Assembly: GCA_015152515.1 (NCBI GenBank) | Contig: SUTV01000004.1 | Location: forward strand, 1 to 64,000 | DNA: 64,000 nt | Reading direction: 5' to 3' | Origin: Cyanobacteria bacterium SIG29 | GTDB taxonomy: Bacteria > Cyanobacteriota > Vampirovibrionia > Gastranaerophilales > Gastranaerophilaceae | Part shown: piece after piece, positions 37,210 to 46,744 of the stretch | How positions within the stretch are numbered: the first letter of the stretch is position 1 | How the letters are laid out: each line of letters starts with the position of its first letter | The notes under the pieces: model-generated | What the model was told of the DNA's origin: nothing | The model's input: only the letters and a program-made list of their open reading frames with translations | The model's database searches: none | Position numbers and translations under genes: made by a program

Positions 37210-38994
37210 CTATGCTAATGGTAAATCTTGAGTTTTTGTTTTGATTTTATTTAATGCTAAATCAATAAACTCATCAACTGTGTATTTACCAGCTTCACCA
37301 ATACCTCTGATTCTTACAGCTACTTTACCTTCTTCAATTTCTTTATCACCCATTACTAATACATAAGGGATTTTATTACCTTGAAGAGCTTCTCTTATTT
37401 TATAGCCCATACTTTCTGAGCGGTCATCAAGTTTTACTCTAATACCAGCAGCAAATAACTTATCATATACTTCTTTAGCATAATCACAGTGTCTATCTGC
37501 AATAGGAACAACACAAACTTGAGTTGGAGCTAACCACATTGGGAATGCGCCAGCAAAATGTTCAATTAAAATACCATGGAAACGTTCCATTGAACCAAAG
37601 ATTACTCTATGTAGCATAACAGGTGTTTTCATTTGACCATCTTTATCTTGATATTTAATATCAAATCTAGCTGGTAAATTGAAGTCTAATTGAATTGTTG
37701 CACATTGCCATGTTCTGCCAATAGCATCTTTAACCTTAAAGTCGATTTTTGGTCCGTAGAATGCGCCATCACCTTCATTAATTTCGTATTTCATTCCACG
37801 TTTATCCATAGCTTCTTTTAAGCCAGCTTCAGCCAAATCCCAGTTAGCTAATTCACCAACATAGCTTTCTGGTCTAGTTGATAATTCAACTTCAAAATCC
37901 ATTTTGAAAATAGCCATTGTATCAGCAACAAAATCAATAATAGCATTAATTTCATCAACTAATTGTTCTGGTGTACAGAAAATGTGAGCATCATCTTGAG
38001 TAAAGCCTTGAACACGAGTCAAACCAGCCAATGCACCTGATTTTTCTTTTCTATATACAGTACCCAATTCAGCCATTCTCAATGGAAGTGAACGATATGA
38101 ATATCTATTTGATTGATAAATCATAATGTGGAATGGGCAGTTCATTGGTTTTACAATAAATTGTTCATCTTCTTCATTTTCTTTTTGAATAAAGAACATA
38201 TTTTCTTTATAGTGATCAATATGACCAGAAAGTTCCCACAATTTAGATTTTGCAATTTGTGGAGTAGTTACAATAACATAACCTCTTTTTCTATGTTCAG
38301 TTCTCCAGTAATTTTCAATTTCTTCACGAACGATAGCTAAATTTGGATGCCATAAAACCAAACCACCACCAATTTCTTCTCTAACAGAGAACAAATCAAG
38401 TTGAGTACCAAGTTTTCTGTGGTCACGTTTTTGAGCTTCTTCTAAGAAGTTCAAATATTGTTCTAAATCTTCTTTATTCCAAAATGCTGTTGCATAAATT
38501 CTTTGAAGCATTTTGTTGTTTTCATTACCTCTCCAATAAGCACCAGCAACCTTTAATAATTTAATTGAATTACCTTTAATATAAGATGTATTTGGAACAT
38601 GAGGTCCACAACAAAAATCGTTAAACAAAACATTTCCATCTTTATCTTTTGTTAAATATAAAGTAGGATTATCATTTTTATGTTCTTCTAACAATTCTGC
38701 TTTATAAATTTCACCTTGAGCTTTAAATTCATCAATTTGAGCTTGAACATTTGGAATTTCATATTTTTCAAACGTTAGATTTTGTTTCAAAATATTTTTC
38801 ATTTCGGTTTCAATTTTTACCAAATCTTCATCTGTAAAAGAATGACCTTCTAAATCAAAATCGTAATAAAAACCATTATCAACAGCTGGTCCTATAGCCA
38901 ATTTTGCTGTTGGAAACAATTTTTGAACAGCTTGAGCCATAATATGAGAAGCTGAGTGTCTTAGAATATGTAAATTCTCATTGTTCTTTTCCAT
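37210..38994 (-). CDS. thrS: Threonyl-tRNA synthetase lacking the N-terminal TGS domain
   Basis: Starts at the editing domain 'LRHSASHIMAQAVQKLFP'; 'GPKIDFKVKDAIGRTWQCATIQLDFNLPARF'. Confidence 0.96.
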   Translation of the reverse strand: MEKNNENLHILRHSASHIMAQAVQKLFPTAKLAIGPAVDNGFYYDFDLEGHSFTDEDLVKIETEMKNILKQNLTFEKYEIPNVQAQIDEFKAQGEIYKAELLEEHKNDNPTLYLTKDKDGNVLFNDFCCGPHVPNTSYIKGNSIKLLKVAGAYWRGNENNKMLQRIYATAFWNKEDLEQYLNFLEEAQKRDHRKLGTQLDLFSVREEIGGGLVLWHPNLAIVREEIENYWRTEHRKRGYVIVTTPQIAKSKLWELSGHIDHYKENMFFIQKENEEDEQFIVKPMNCPFHIMIYQSNRYSYRSLPLRMAELGTVYRKEKSGALAGLTRVQGFTQDDAHIFCTPEQLVDEINAIIDFVADTMAIFKMDFEVELSTRPESYVGELANWDLAEAGLKEAMDKRGMKYEINEGDGAFYGPKIDFKVKDAIGRTWQCATIQLDFNLPARFDIKYQDKDGQMKTPVMLHRVIFGSMERFHGILIEHFAGAFPMWLAPTQVCVVPIADRHCDYAKEVYDKLFAAGIRVKLDDRSESMGYKIREALQGNKIPYVLVMGDKEIEEGKVAVRIRGIGEAGKYTVDEFIDLALNKIKTKTQDLPLA

Positions 38995-39034
38995 AATTTC
39001 CCCTCTTTGAGTGTCTATTTATAACTAATTTATA

Positions 39035-40486
39035 TCACTCACAAAATAATATATCAACAAAAGGAAGGTTAGCATAAACATTCTTTAAACTAACTTTTAT
39101 TTCAAAAAATCTATTCCAAGGGAAATTATATTCTGTTTTACAGTTTTTTATATTAAATTTATCAAAAATAATTTTCTCAAAATATGCCATTTCATTATAA
39201 ATAGCACCATTTTTTAAATTTTCAGAATTTTCTCTTATTTTTTTTCTAACATTAGCTTGATAAGCCCAATCATCTAAAAACCTAATAAGCTGAATATTTT
39301 TAAATATATTTTCATTTGGAATTCTAGCGCCAAAATATATCAAAGCACATGCTAATGCACTACCCAATGTATTTCCTGTAGTATTCCAAGCACTATATCC
39401 ATAAAATTCTTTTAAACTATCTTTTTGAAACAAAGCTTTAATAAAATTATTATCGGCACCATTAGCGTTAACAATATCTGCAATAAAATACGGTTTATTT
39501 GGCAAATTAAGTTCACCCTTAAATAATTCTACATCAACTCCCATAACAAGTTCACCTTGCTCATCTTTAAAATTATTAACAAGCAAGACCATATCACAAT
39601 TTTCAACATCACTAACTTTTGCGCCAGCTAATTCTATTTGTGATTTTACAGATAATTCAACTGATACATCTTCATACTTTGAAATTTTATTCACGCTATC
39701 TGAATTTATGTACAAAGGCGCAATTTTAATTTTCTTTTTTTCGTTCAATGCTCTAGACAACAATGTTAGTGGTATTTCATCAGCACCAGTTTTAACAAAA
39801 ACATTTTTAATATTAGAAGATAATAACGCTAACTCTTCTGCTTCTTTTACATTTAAACCATATTGAGCACAATCATCTTTTGAAAATACTAAGGTTTTAA
39901 AAATTCCTTGTTTAGCCAATTCTAAATAATATTTATTTATTTCAAAATTACGTTTTCTAGTTTTCAAATAATCATCTAAAATATCATCTGGAATTCTTGT
40001 AGCCGCGCAATTACAAGAAACCATATTATTTGCATCACATATTTTTTCCATTTTATGAAGATTATAAGAATATTCAAAAATTCTTTTACCATATTGAGTC
40101 CAATACTCTTTTTCTTCTTCATTAATATTATTGTTAGAAATCCTCATAATACTAGAAAAAGCATAAACCTGAGCATTCTTACTTTTAATAATTTCACATA
40201 ATCTATCAACACGATTTTTTATTAATTCAAAAGAGTCCTTACATCTTCTTGATGAGATTAAACCTCCATATGCAATTGTATCTAAAGAAAGAATCAAAAT
40301 ATCCACATTAGAAACATTTTCTAACCAACTAAAAATACCTTCAATATCTGCTTGTTTTGTCAAATCACCAAGCAACGAAATATCAGGCAAATATACTTCA
40401 TTTTTCTTATCCAAACAAGAAATTTGTTTAGGTAATTGATAACAAACAGGACGATTATCAATTGGTACAATTACAATATTCGGCAC
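39035..40486 (-). CDS. DUF4127 family protein
   Basis: 'MPNIVIVPIDNRPVCYQLPKQI...LILSLDTIAYGGLISSRR...GYSAWNTTGNTLGSALA'. Confidence 0.75.
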   Translation of the reverse strand: MPNIVIVPIDNRPVCYQLPKQISCLDKKNEVYLPDISLLGDLTKQADIEGIFSWLENVSNVDILILSLDTIAYGGLISSRRCKDSFELIKNRVDRLCEIIKSKNAQVYAFSSIMRISNNNINEEEKEYWTQYGKRIFEYSYNLHKMEKICDANNMVSCNCAATRIPDDILDDYLKTRKRNFEINKYYLELAKQGIFKTLVFSKDDCAQYGLNVKEAEELALLSSNIKNVFVKTGADEIPLTLLSRALNEKKKIKIAPLYINSDSVNKISKYEDVSVELSVKSQIELAGAKVSDVENCDMVLLVNNFKDEQGELVMGVDVELFKGELNLPNKPYFIADIVNANGADNNFIKALFQKDSLKEFYGYSAWNTTGNTLGSALACALIYFGARIPNENIFKNIQLIRFLDDWAYQANVRKKIRENSENLKNGAIYNEMAYFEKIIFDKFNIKNCKTEYNFPWNRFFEIKVSLKNVYANLPFVDILFCE

Positions 40487-41406
40487 TATTTACCCTCCAA
40501 ATTTTTAAGCATAGCTTTTGTCAAATCAAGCAACTCTTTTTTCATTTCCTTTGGACTAATCAACTTACAATTATCGCCATATTTTAACAATCTATGTAAT
40601 AAAATTTCTCTATCCTCTTCAGAATTTGAAACTGTAATTTTATTTGTTCCAAAATCAATAACTTTTTCAGAGGGTTTCAATTTATAAGAATTTGCAAGCC
40701 TTCCATACAATTCAAAAATAACTGAATTTAAGCAACTTGTACCTTGAGATTTTCTTGGCAGTTGAGATAAAGAAACTATTTTATCTATTGCAATTTTTTT
40801 GTTTCTAGCTGTGCTTGGACAATAACACAGAACAAAAATTCTTTCGTTTTTTTCAAGTAACTCTTTTAACTCAACTGTTAATTTTTCATTTTGACCATTA
40901 TTTTTCTTATAAATAATTTTAACTAATAATTGCGCCTCAATAAAATTAGAAATTGTATGAATTAACTTTTCCTTTACTTCATCATATTCAACTTTTACTT
41001 CTTTTTTGAATAATTCATCTATTTCTAAAAGAGAAAAAGGAGAATTAAAATATTTATTCATTTTAGAAATGGCAGATTTCAAATGTTTTTGAGTGCTTTT
41101 TTTTCTAAAAATCGCATTATCTTCTATAATTTTTGATAAAAGATTTTTTTCTTCATTTGTTACATCTACCTGATATAAAGCATTTTTCAATGCATAAATA
41201 TTCTTCACTTTTTCAAGCTCAAAGCCCATAATTTCAAGCGTATTAAAATATTTAATAAACGCTTCTAAAGTTGAAACATTATCAATTTTTCCATCAACCT
41301 TTAATTTTTCAATAAGCTCAATCTTTTTTAAATTTTCATTTAATAAAGCTTTGAGGACTTCCAATATTCTTAATCCAGTATCAAAATTTTTATCAGATTT
41401 TTTCAT
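40486..41406 (-). CDS. WYL-type HTH transcriptional regulator-like protein (2 of tandem pair)
   Basis: N-terminal HTH; 'LLVKIIYKKNNGQNEKLTVELKELLEKNERIFVLCYC'; 'LLHRLLKYGDNCKLISPKEMKKEL'. Confidence 0.6.
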   Translation of the reverse strand: MKKSDKNFDTGLRILEVLKALLNENLKKIELIEKLKVDGKIDNVSTLEAFIKYFNTLEIMGFELEKVKNIYALKNALYQVDVTNEEKNLLSKIIEDNAIFRKKSTQKHLKSAISKMNKYFNSPFSLLEIDELFKKEVKVEYDEVKEKLIHTISNFIEAQLLVKIIYKKNNGQNEKLTVELKELLEKNERIFVLCYCPSTARNKKIAIDKIVSLSQLPRKSQGTSCLNSVIFELYGRLANSYKLKPSEKVIDFGTNKITVSNSEEDREILLHRLLKYGDNCKLISPKEMKKELLDLTKAMLKNLEGK

Positions 41407-42343
41407 TTTGATACCTCTTCCTAATCGATTTTATTTTATTTATTATTTTTTCCCTAAAAGAATCTGGTGAAATTATTTTAAAATCTGCACCAAACAATAA
41501 AAGTCTTTGAATAAAGAAAAACTCATTATAAACTTGCGCTTTTACTTTAATTGAATCAGAATTTTTTTCAATAATTGTTTCATAATTTTCTTTTTTATAT
41601 GAAGCTAATGAATCACCAAATAATTCATACTCAACTTCATAAAAATCTTCATATTCAACTTCATTCGTCAAATAAATTGTTTTTATTTCTCTTATTCTTT
41701 CAACATTTAAAATACTATTTGCATTGTATTTATAGTTATAACAAGACAAATACATTTTTCCTTGAGAAGACGAAATTTCACCAACAACAATATCAATAAT
41801 TTCTTCACCTTGCTTTGGTGATAAATATTTAATTTGAACCTTCTTCCCATATAAATTAGGATTAGATAATTGTTTTAAAACATCTTTATCTACATTAGCA
41901 AAAAAGGCAGTAGAATTAACATAATCTATCTTATTTTCATCCATAGAAAGTTTAATTATTTTTTCAAAAAATGAATTTAAAATTAAAATTTTTTGCCAAG
42001 AAAGCTTTTCTGATGCATTTTTTCTTAAATTCAATAAAGAATTTAATTCATCATTAGAAAAATTCAAAACAAAAGGATGAGAATATAAAACATACTTATA
42101 ATTTGTTGATTTATTTAACCTTGAAATTTCACAACCAGCTTTTTTCAATGTATTAATTGTTAATCTTATCGTATCTTTTGATAAAGATTTTTTCGTATAT
42201 GGATTACATTTTAAAATTTCAATTAATTCTTCAGGACTTCTACTTTCTTCAATAAGAAGCTTTAAAACATACAAAGTCCGATAACCTGTTAAGCTTATCC
42301 AGATAGATTTTTTCTTCTCTTGTAATCTATTTTGACCATCCAT
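41393..42343 (-). CDS. WYL-type HTH transcriptional regulator-like protein (1 of tandem pair)
   Basis: N-terminal HTH; 'KVQIKYLSPKQGEEIIDIVVGEISSSQGKMYLSCYN'; 'FIQRLLLFGADFKIISPDSFREK'. Confidence 0.6.
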   Translation of the reverse strand: MDGQNRLQEKKKSIWISLTGYRTLYVLKLLIEESRSPEELIEILKCNPYTKKSLSKDTIRLTINTLKKAGCEISRLNKSTNYKYVLYSHPFVLNFSNDELNSLLNLRKNASEKLSWQKILILNSFFEKIIKLSMDENKIDYVNSTAFFANVDKDVLKQLSNPNLYGKKVQIKYLSPKQGEEIIDIVVGEISSSQGKMYLSCYNYKYNANSILNVERIREIKTIYLTNEVEYEDFYEVEYELFGDSLASYKKENYETIIEKNSDSIKVKAQVYNEFFFIQRLLLFGADFKIISPDSFREKIINKIKSIRKRYQNEKI

Positions 42344-42446
42344 AAAAACATCTTAATTTAAAAACAAAATTATGTATAAATACTTTACATTCTATTGTTA
42401 CCTAATATGAAGAACTGCTATGATTTAACAAACAGGAGTTTATATT

Positions 42447-42899
42447 ATGGTAAAAGAGTGGAACGAATATTTTTTAGAAATAGCAAAAACTTGTGCATCT
42501 CGCTCAAATTGTTTAAGAGCTCAAGTAGGTGCAGTTATTGTAGGTGAAGACAAAAAAATAAAAGCAACCGGTTATAATGGTACACCATCAAAAGTTATTT
42601 CTTGCTACGAACTTGGCAAATGCTACAGAATGGAAAACAACATTCCATCAGGCACAAGATATGAAACTTGCAGAAGCATCCACGCTGAACAAAACTCAAT
42701 TATTCAAGCTGGTCAAGATCGTTGTCAAAACGCTACTATGTATATTTATGGACATAATTTTATTTGTATTTTATGCAAAAGATTTATTGTTCAAGCAGGA
42801 ATAAAAGATGTTTATTTAAGAAAAGACGATAATTCTCCAATTGAACATGTTTTTGTAGAAGACATAAAAAAAGAATTATCAGAAGTTCATTATAATTAA
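42447..42899 (+). CDS. dCMP deaminase / ComEB-like deaminase
   Basis: 'RAQVGAVIVGEDKKIKATGYNGTPS', 'SIHAEQNSIIQAG'. Confidence 0.88.
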   Translation: MVKEWNEYFLEIAKTCASRSNCLRAQVGAVIVGEDKKIKATGYNGTPSKVISCYELGKCYRMENNIPSGTRYETCRSIHAEQNSIIQAGQDRCQNATMYIYGHNFICILCKRFIVQAGIKDVYLRKDDNSPIEHVFVEDIKKELSEVHYN

Positions 42900-42904
42900 A
42901 AATT

Positions 42905-43588
42905 ATGACTAAATTAATAGATTATAAAGAATACAATGGCTTTGATAATATGAGGATTGATTCTGAAATATTAGAAAAAGCCATAAAAACACAAGAAAAA
43001 GAACCCATTTTAAGATTCTATGGCTGGACACCAGCTTGCGTTTCGTTAGGAAGAAATCAATCTTCTGAACATATCAATGTAGAATTTTGCAAACAAAACA
43101 ATATTGATATTGTTCAAAGAGTAACTGGTGGTAGAGGTTTATTACACGATGATGAAGTTACATATTCTTTTGTTTGTCCAATTAATTTTTTAGATGGTGG
43201 TGAAAGCATAACAAAATCATACAAAGAAATTTCATCAGCAATTATAGAAGGGCTAAAAACACTTGGTATTGAAACTCAACTAGGATGTAAAAAACAAAGA
43301 AGTGCATCTTTTGACTATTGTATGTTATTATCAACCGGAGCTGACCTTTGTTTTGGTGATAAAAAATTAGTTGGTTCTGCCCAATACAGAACTCACGGCT
43401 ACATCTTACAGCACGGAGCCATAGTATTTAGCTATGATAAATATAAAATAGAAAACATCTTTAACGAAAAAACAGATGATAATTCTATCACCTGTATTAA
43501 CGATATTAATTGTAATTTAACAAGAAGAGATATTGTTGAAGCTGTAAAAAAAGGGTTTAATACTTATTTTACCAGCCCTTATCTCTAA
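42905..43588 (+). CDS. Lipoate-protein ligase A family protein
   Basis: 'PILRFYGWTPACVSLGRNQ', 'RVTGGRGLLHDDEVTYSFV', 'KLVGSAQYRTHGYILQHGAI'. Confidence 0.85.
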   Translation: MTKLIDYKEYNGFDNMRIDSEILEKAIKTQEKEPILRFYGWTPACVSLGRNQSSEHINVEFCKQNNIDIVQRVTGGRGLLHDDEVTYSFVCPINFLDGGESITKSYKEISSAIIEGLKTLGIETQLGCKKQRSASFDYCMLLSTGADLCFGDKKLVGSAQYRTHGYILQHGAIVFSYDKYKIENIFNEKTDDNSITCINDINCNLTRRDIVEAVKKGFNTYFTSPYL

Positions 43589-43979
43589 GTTTTACTGTAT
43601 AAAAATCATTACTAACTCCTAGTAGTTTTAAGATTTTATTTTCTTCTTCTGCTGTTGCAGCTGTCAAGAAATATCTTTTTTTAGTTTCTCTAGGATTTAC
43701 ATAAAAATCAGCTTCTGTTAATAAAACTTTTTTTGAACCTTTTGGAAGTTTTGATTTATATAATTCATCTAATTTTTCACAAAAATTGGCTGCAGCATTG
43801 TGTACAGTACCATCTATTTTTTCTTCATGAACTAAAATATCTTCTTGCAAATCATAACCTTGTAATTTGTCATTATGACGAAAAGACATTTTTACCATAT
43901 AAGGAACAGGAACTTTTGGTTGTCCATCTTCAATTGTAAATGTCATTAGTGAGCCAAAAGATACTGGTGAAATTTTCAT
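43569..43979 (-). CDS. Hypothetical protein with N-terminal 'PVSFGS' motif
   Basis: 'MKISPVSFGSLMTFTIEDGQPKV'. Confidence 0.6.
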   Translation of the reverse strand: MKISPVSFGSLMTFTIEDGQPKVPVPYMVKMSFRHNDKLQGYDLQEDILVHEEKIDGTVHNAAANFCEKLDELYKSKLPKGSKKVLLTEADFYVNPRETKKRYFLTAATAEEENKILKLLGVSNDFYTVKLRDKGW

Positions 43980-44103
43980 TAATTAACCCTTTTTACATGC
44001 TACTTGCCAATTTAAAAACTCGTAAAAAAAAAACTTGCTATTTTTCTTGTTAAATTAAAAAAAAATCTGATACAATTATTAAAGAACATTTATTTTGTAG
44101 AGG

Positions 44104-45456
44104 TTGTTTATGAAAAACATAAAAAAAACACAAGTAACATACCCTTTTCTAGAGAAACCAGTTTTAGTTTTTGAAAGAGAATGTGGTCATAAAATTGTTT
44201 TTGCATATAAAAAAGGTGGTTTAATAAATATTAGCAGTTGGGTTAAAACCGGCTCTATAAATGAAAATGATATTAATAACGGAATATCACACTTTCTTGA
44301 ACATCTTATGTTCAAAGGAACATCTAAACACAAAGCTGGCGAATTTGATAAAATCCTTGAATCTAGAGGTGCTATTGTAAACGCTGCTACTTGGAAAGAT
44401 TATACTTTTTATTATGTTACCATTCCTAAAGGTAGCGATGATAGAAACTTTAATGATACACTTAATCTTCACGCAGATATGATGTTAGACCCAATTGTAC
44501 CAGCAGAAGAAATCGGTGAACCATTTGATTTAAATAATCCAAACATAACAACAAAACGCGAAAGACACGTTGTTATTGAAGAAATAAAAATGAGAAAGGA
44601 CCAACCTTGGACAAAAGTCTATAACAACACAAACAGACATTTATACAAATCTCATCCATACAAAAGAGATGTTATTGGAAACGAACAAATAATTTCTACA
44701 GTAACAAGGGAAGAAGTTCTTAATTACTATAAAAAACACTATACTCCAAACAACATTACAACCATTATTGTTGGTGAACTTGAACCAGAAGTAATTTTGC
44801 CAATGGTATGTGAAGAATTTGATTTTAAAGGTAGAGAAAATTACCAAAATATTCAACATGAGATAGATTTCCAAAATGAAAACATAACATACATTGAAGA
44901 TTATTCCAAAATAAATACAGGTTTTTTAATGTTTGGTTATCTTGGCGCAAAAGCAATTGATATTAAAACCTCAACCATTTTAGAAATGATATGCTTAATT
45001 TTAGGACAAGGACAAAGTTCTAGACTTTATCAAACTTTAATTGAAAAAGTTGATGACCCGATATTCAACATTGTTTCAAGTGATTATTATCATTTTAAAG
45101 ATGGTGGAAATGTATTTATAAATGCAAATTTCAAACCAGAACAAAAAGAACAAGCAATTAATTTAATTAAAGAAGAATTAAATAAAATTTGTACAGAAGA
45201 AATTACAGACAGCGAACTTAAAAAAGCTAAAAAGAAATTAAAATCAAGCTTTGCTGAAAATTCTGAAACTGTTTCAGATATAGCAGAAACTATCGGTTTT
45301 TATATGACAGTATGTGAAAACCTTGAATGTGTTGAAGAATATACAAACATAATTGACACAATTACAAAAGAAGATATACAAACTGTTGCACAAAAATATA
45401 TCAATCCAAATAATGCAACAATCTCTGTATTATTACCAGAAGCATATAAAAACTAG
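44104..45456 (+). CDS. M16 family metallopeptidase (catalytic type)
   Basis: 'NNGISHFLEHLMFKGTSKHKAGEFDKILESRGA' HxxEH. Confidence 0.92.
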   Translation: MFMKNIKKTQVTYPFLEKPVLVFERECGHKIVFAYKKGGLINISSWVKTGSINENDINNGISHFLEHLMFKGTSKHKAGEFDKILESRGAIVNAATWKDYTFYYVTIPKGSDDRNFNDTLNLHADMMLDPIVPAEEIGEPFDLNNPNITTKRERHVVIEEIKMRKDQPWTKVYNNTNRHLYKSHPYKRDVIGNEQIISTVTREEVLNYYKKHYTPNNITTIIVGELEPEVILPMVCEEFDFKGRENYQNIQHEIDFQNENITYIEDYSKINTGFLMFGYLGAKAIDIKTSTILEMICLILGQGQSSRLYQTLIEKVDDPIFNIVSSDYYHFKDGGNVFINANFKPEQKEQAINLIKEELNKICTEEITDSELKKAKKKLKSSFAENSETVSDIAETIGFYMTVCENLECVEEYTNIIDTITKEDIQTVAQKYINPNNATISVLLPEAYKN

Positions 45457-45467
45457 AGGACATAAAA

Positions 45468-46709
45468 ATGGAAAGATATATTTTAAATAACAATATAAAA
45501 ACAATAATAAAAAGAAACAATAACACACCTAGAGCAGCTATTGTTATTTTTTCTAAAACAAATAAAGATGAACCAAAAGCAGGGCTTTATTATTTAATTA
45601 CACAATTACTATATCAAGGCACAAAAACAAAAACAGCAGAAGAAATAGCAACCATATTAGATGAAAATGCTATTGATATTAATATTGAGAAAAAAGCAGA
45701 CTACATTAGATTTAAAATTCAATGTTTAAATGAAGATGTTGAATATGCACTTGAAATTTTCAAAGATATTATTGAAAATTCTACATTTGAATCTTTTGAA
45801 AAAGAAGCAACAAAAATAATAGGAGAATTTAATGCCGATTTAGATTCTGCTAAAGTTCAAGCTCAAGACAACTATTATAGAACTATTTTCAAAAACCACA
45901 ACTATGGAACTGGAAGAAAAGAAATTATTGAACAAATTGGTTCAATTACACAAGATGATATTTTAAAAGCTTGGGATGAAATTAAAAACTATACACAAAA
46001 AAATATAACAGTAATTAGTGATATTGAAACAAATAAAATTGCAGAACTATTAGAAAAATATTTATCTTGCTTCAATATGATAAATATGCAATATGAAAGA
46101 AAAAATATTGAAGAAATAACAGAAAATATAATTTCAGTTGTAGAAAAAGAAGATGCAAACCAAGCACAAATTTTTCAAGGATGGCAATTCCCATCAATAT
46201 ATTCAGAGGACTACGCTTCAATAATTTTATTAAATACAATTTTAGGTTCATCTGGCTTATCTTCAAGACTATTTTTAGAATTAAGAGAAAAACAAGGTCT
46301 AGCTTACACAGTTAGAAGCGTTTTTGAACCATATATATTATGTGGTAACTTCTTTGTTTATATTGCAACCGAACCGAAGAATATAAAAACTTCAATTGCT
46401 GGATTCGATAAAGAAATAAAAAAAATAATGACAGAAATAGTATCTGAAACGGAATTAGAAGATGCAAAAAATGCAGCTATTGGAAAAAGACAATTCTACC
46501 AAGAAACAAATTTACTTGAAGCTTCTATAAAAGGTTACTACGAATTTTTAGGACTTGATTACACATTTGAAGAAAAGCTAATTGAAAATATAAAATCAGT
46601 TACTAAAGAAAAATTAATTGAAACAGCTCAAAAATATTTTTCAAAACCAAATGCACTTTGTGTACTTGCACCAAAAAAATATTTAAAAGAAGCAAATTTA
46701 ATTTGTTAA
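45468..46709 (+). CDS. M16 family peptidase homolog (HxxEH absent; partner subunit)
   Basis: 'AGLYYLITQLLYQGTKTKTAEEIATILDENAI' in place of HxxEH; 'LFLELREKQGLAYTVRS'. Confidence 0.88.
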   Translation: MERYILNNNIKTIIKRNNNTPRAAIVIFSKTNKDEPKAGLYYLITQLLYQGTKTKTAEEIATILDENAIDINIEKKADYIRFKIQCLNEDVEYALEIFKDIIENSTFESFEKEATKIIGEFNADLDSAKVQAQDNYYRTIFKNHNYGTGRKEIIEQIGSITQDDILKAWDEIKNYTQKNITVISDIETNKIAELLEKYLSCFNMINMQYERKNIEEITENIISVVEKEDANQAQIFQGWQFPSIYSEDYASIILLNTILGSSGLSSRLFLELREKQGLAYTVRSVFEPYILCGNFFVYIATEPKNIKTSIAGFDKEIKKIMTEIVSETELEDAKNAAIGKRQFYQETNLLEASIKGYYEFLGLDYTFEEKLIENIKSVTKEKLIETAQKYFSKPNALCVLAPKKYLKEANLIC

Positions 46710-46744
46710 AACATAGCATATTATGGTAAAATCAACATAACGAT

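Noticed and set aside
45468-46709. Decayed M16 peptidase
   Set aside because: Lack of HxxEH is normal for the non-catalytic partner in two-subunit M16 proteases; the gene is otherwise intact.
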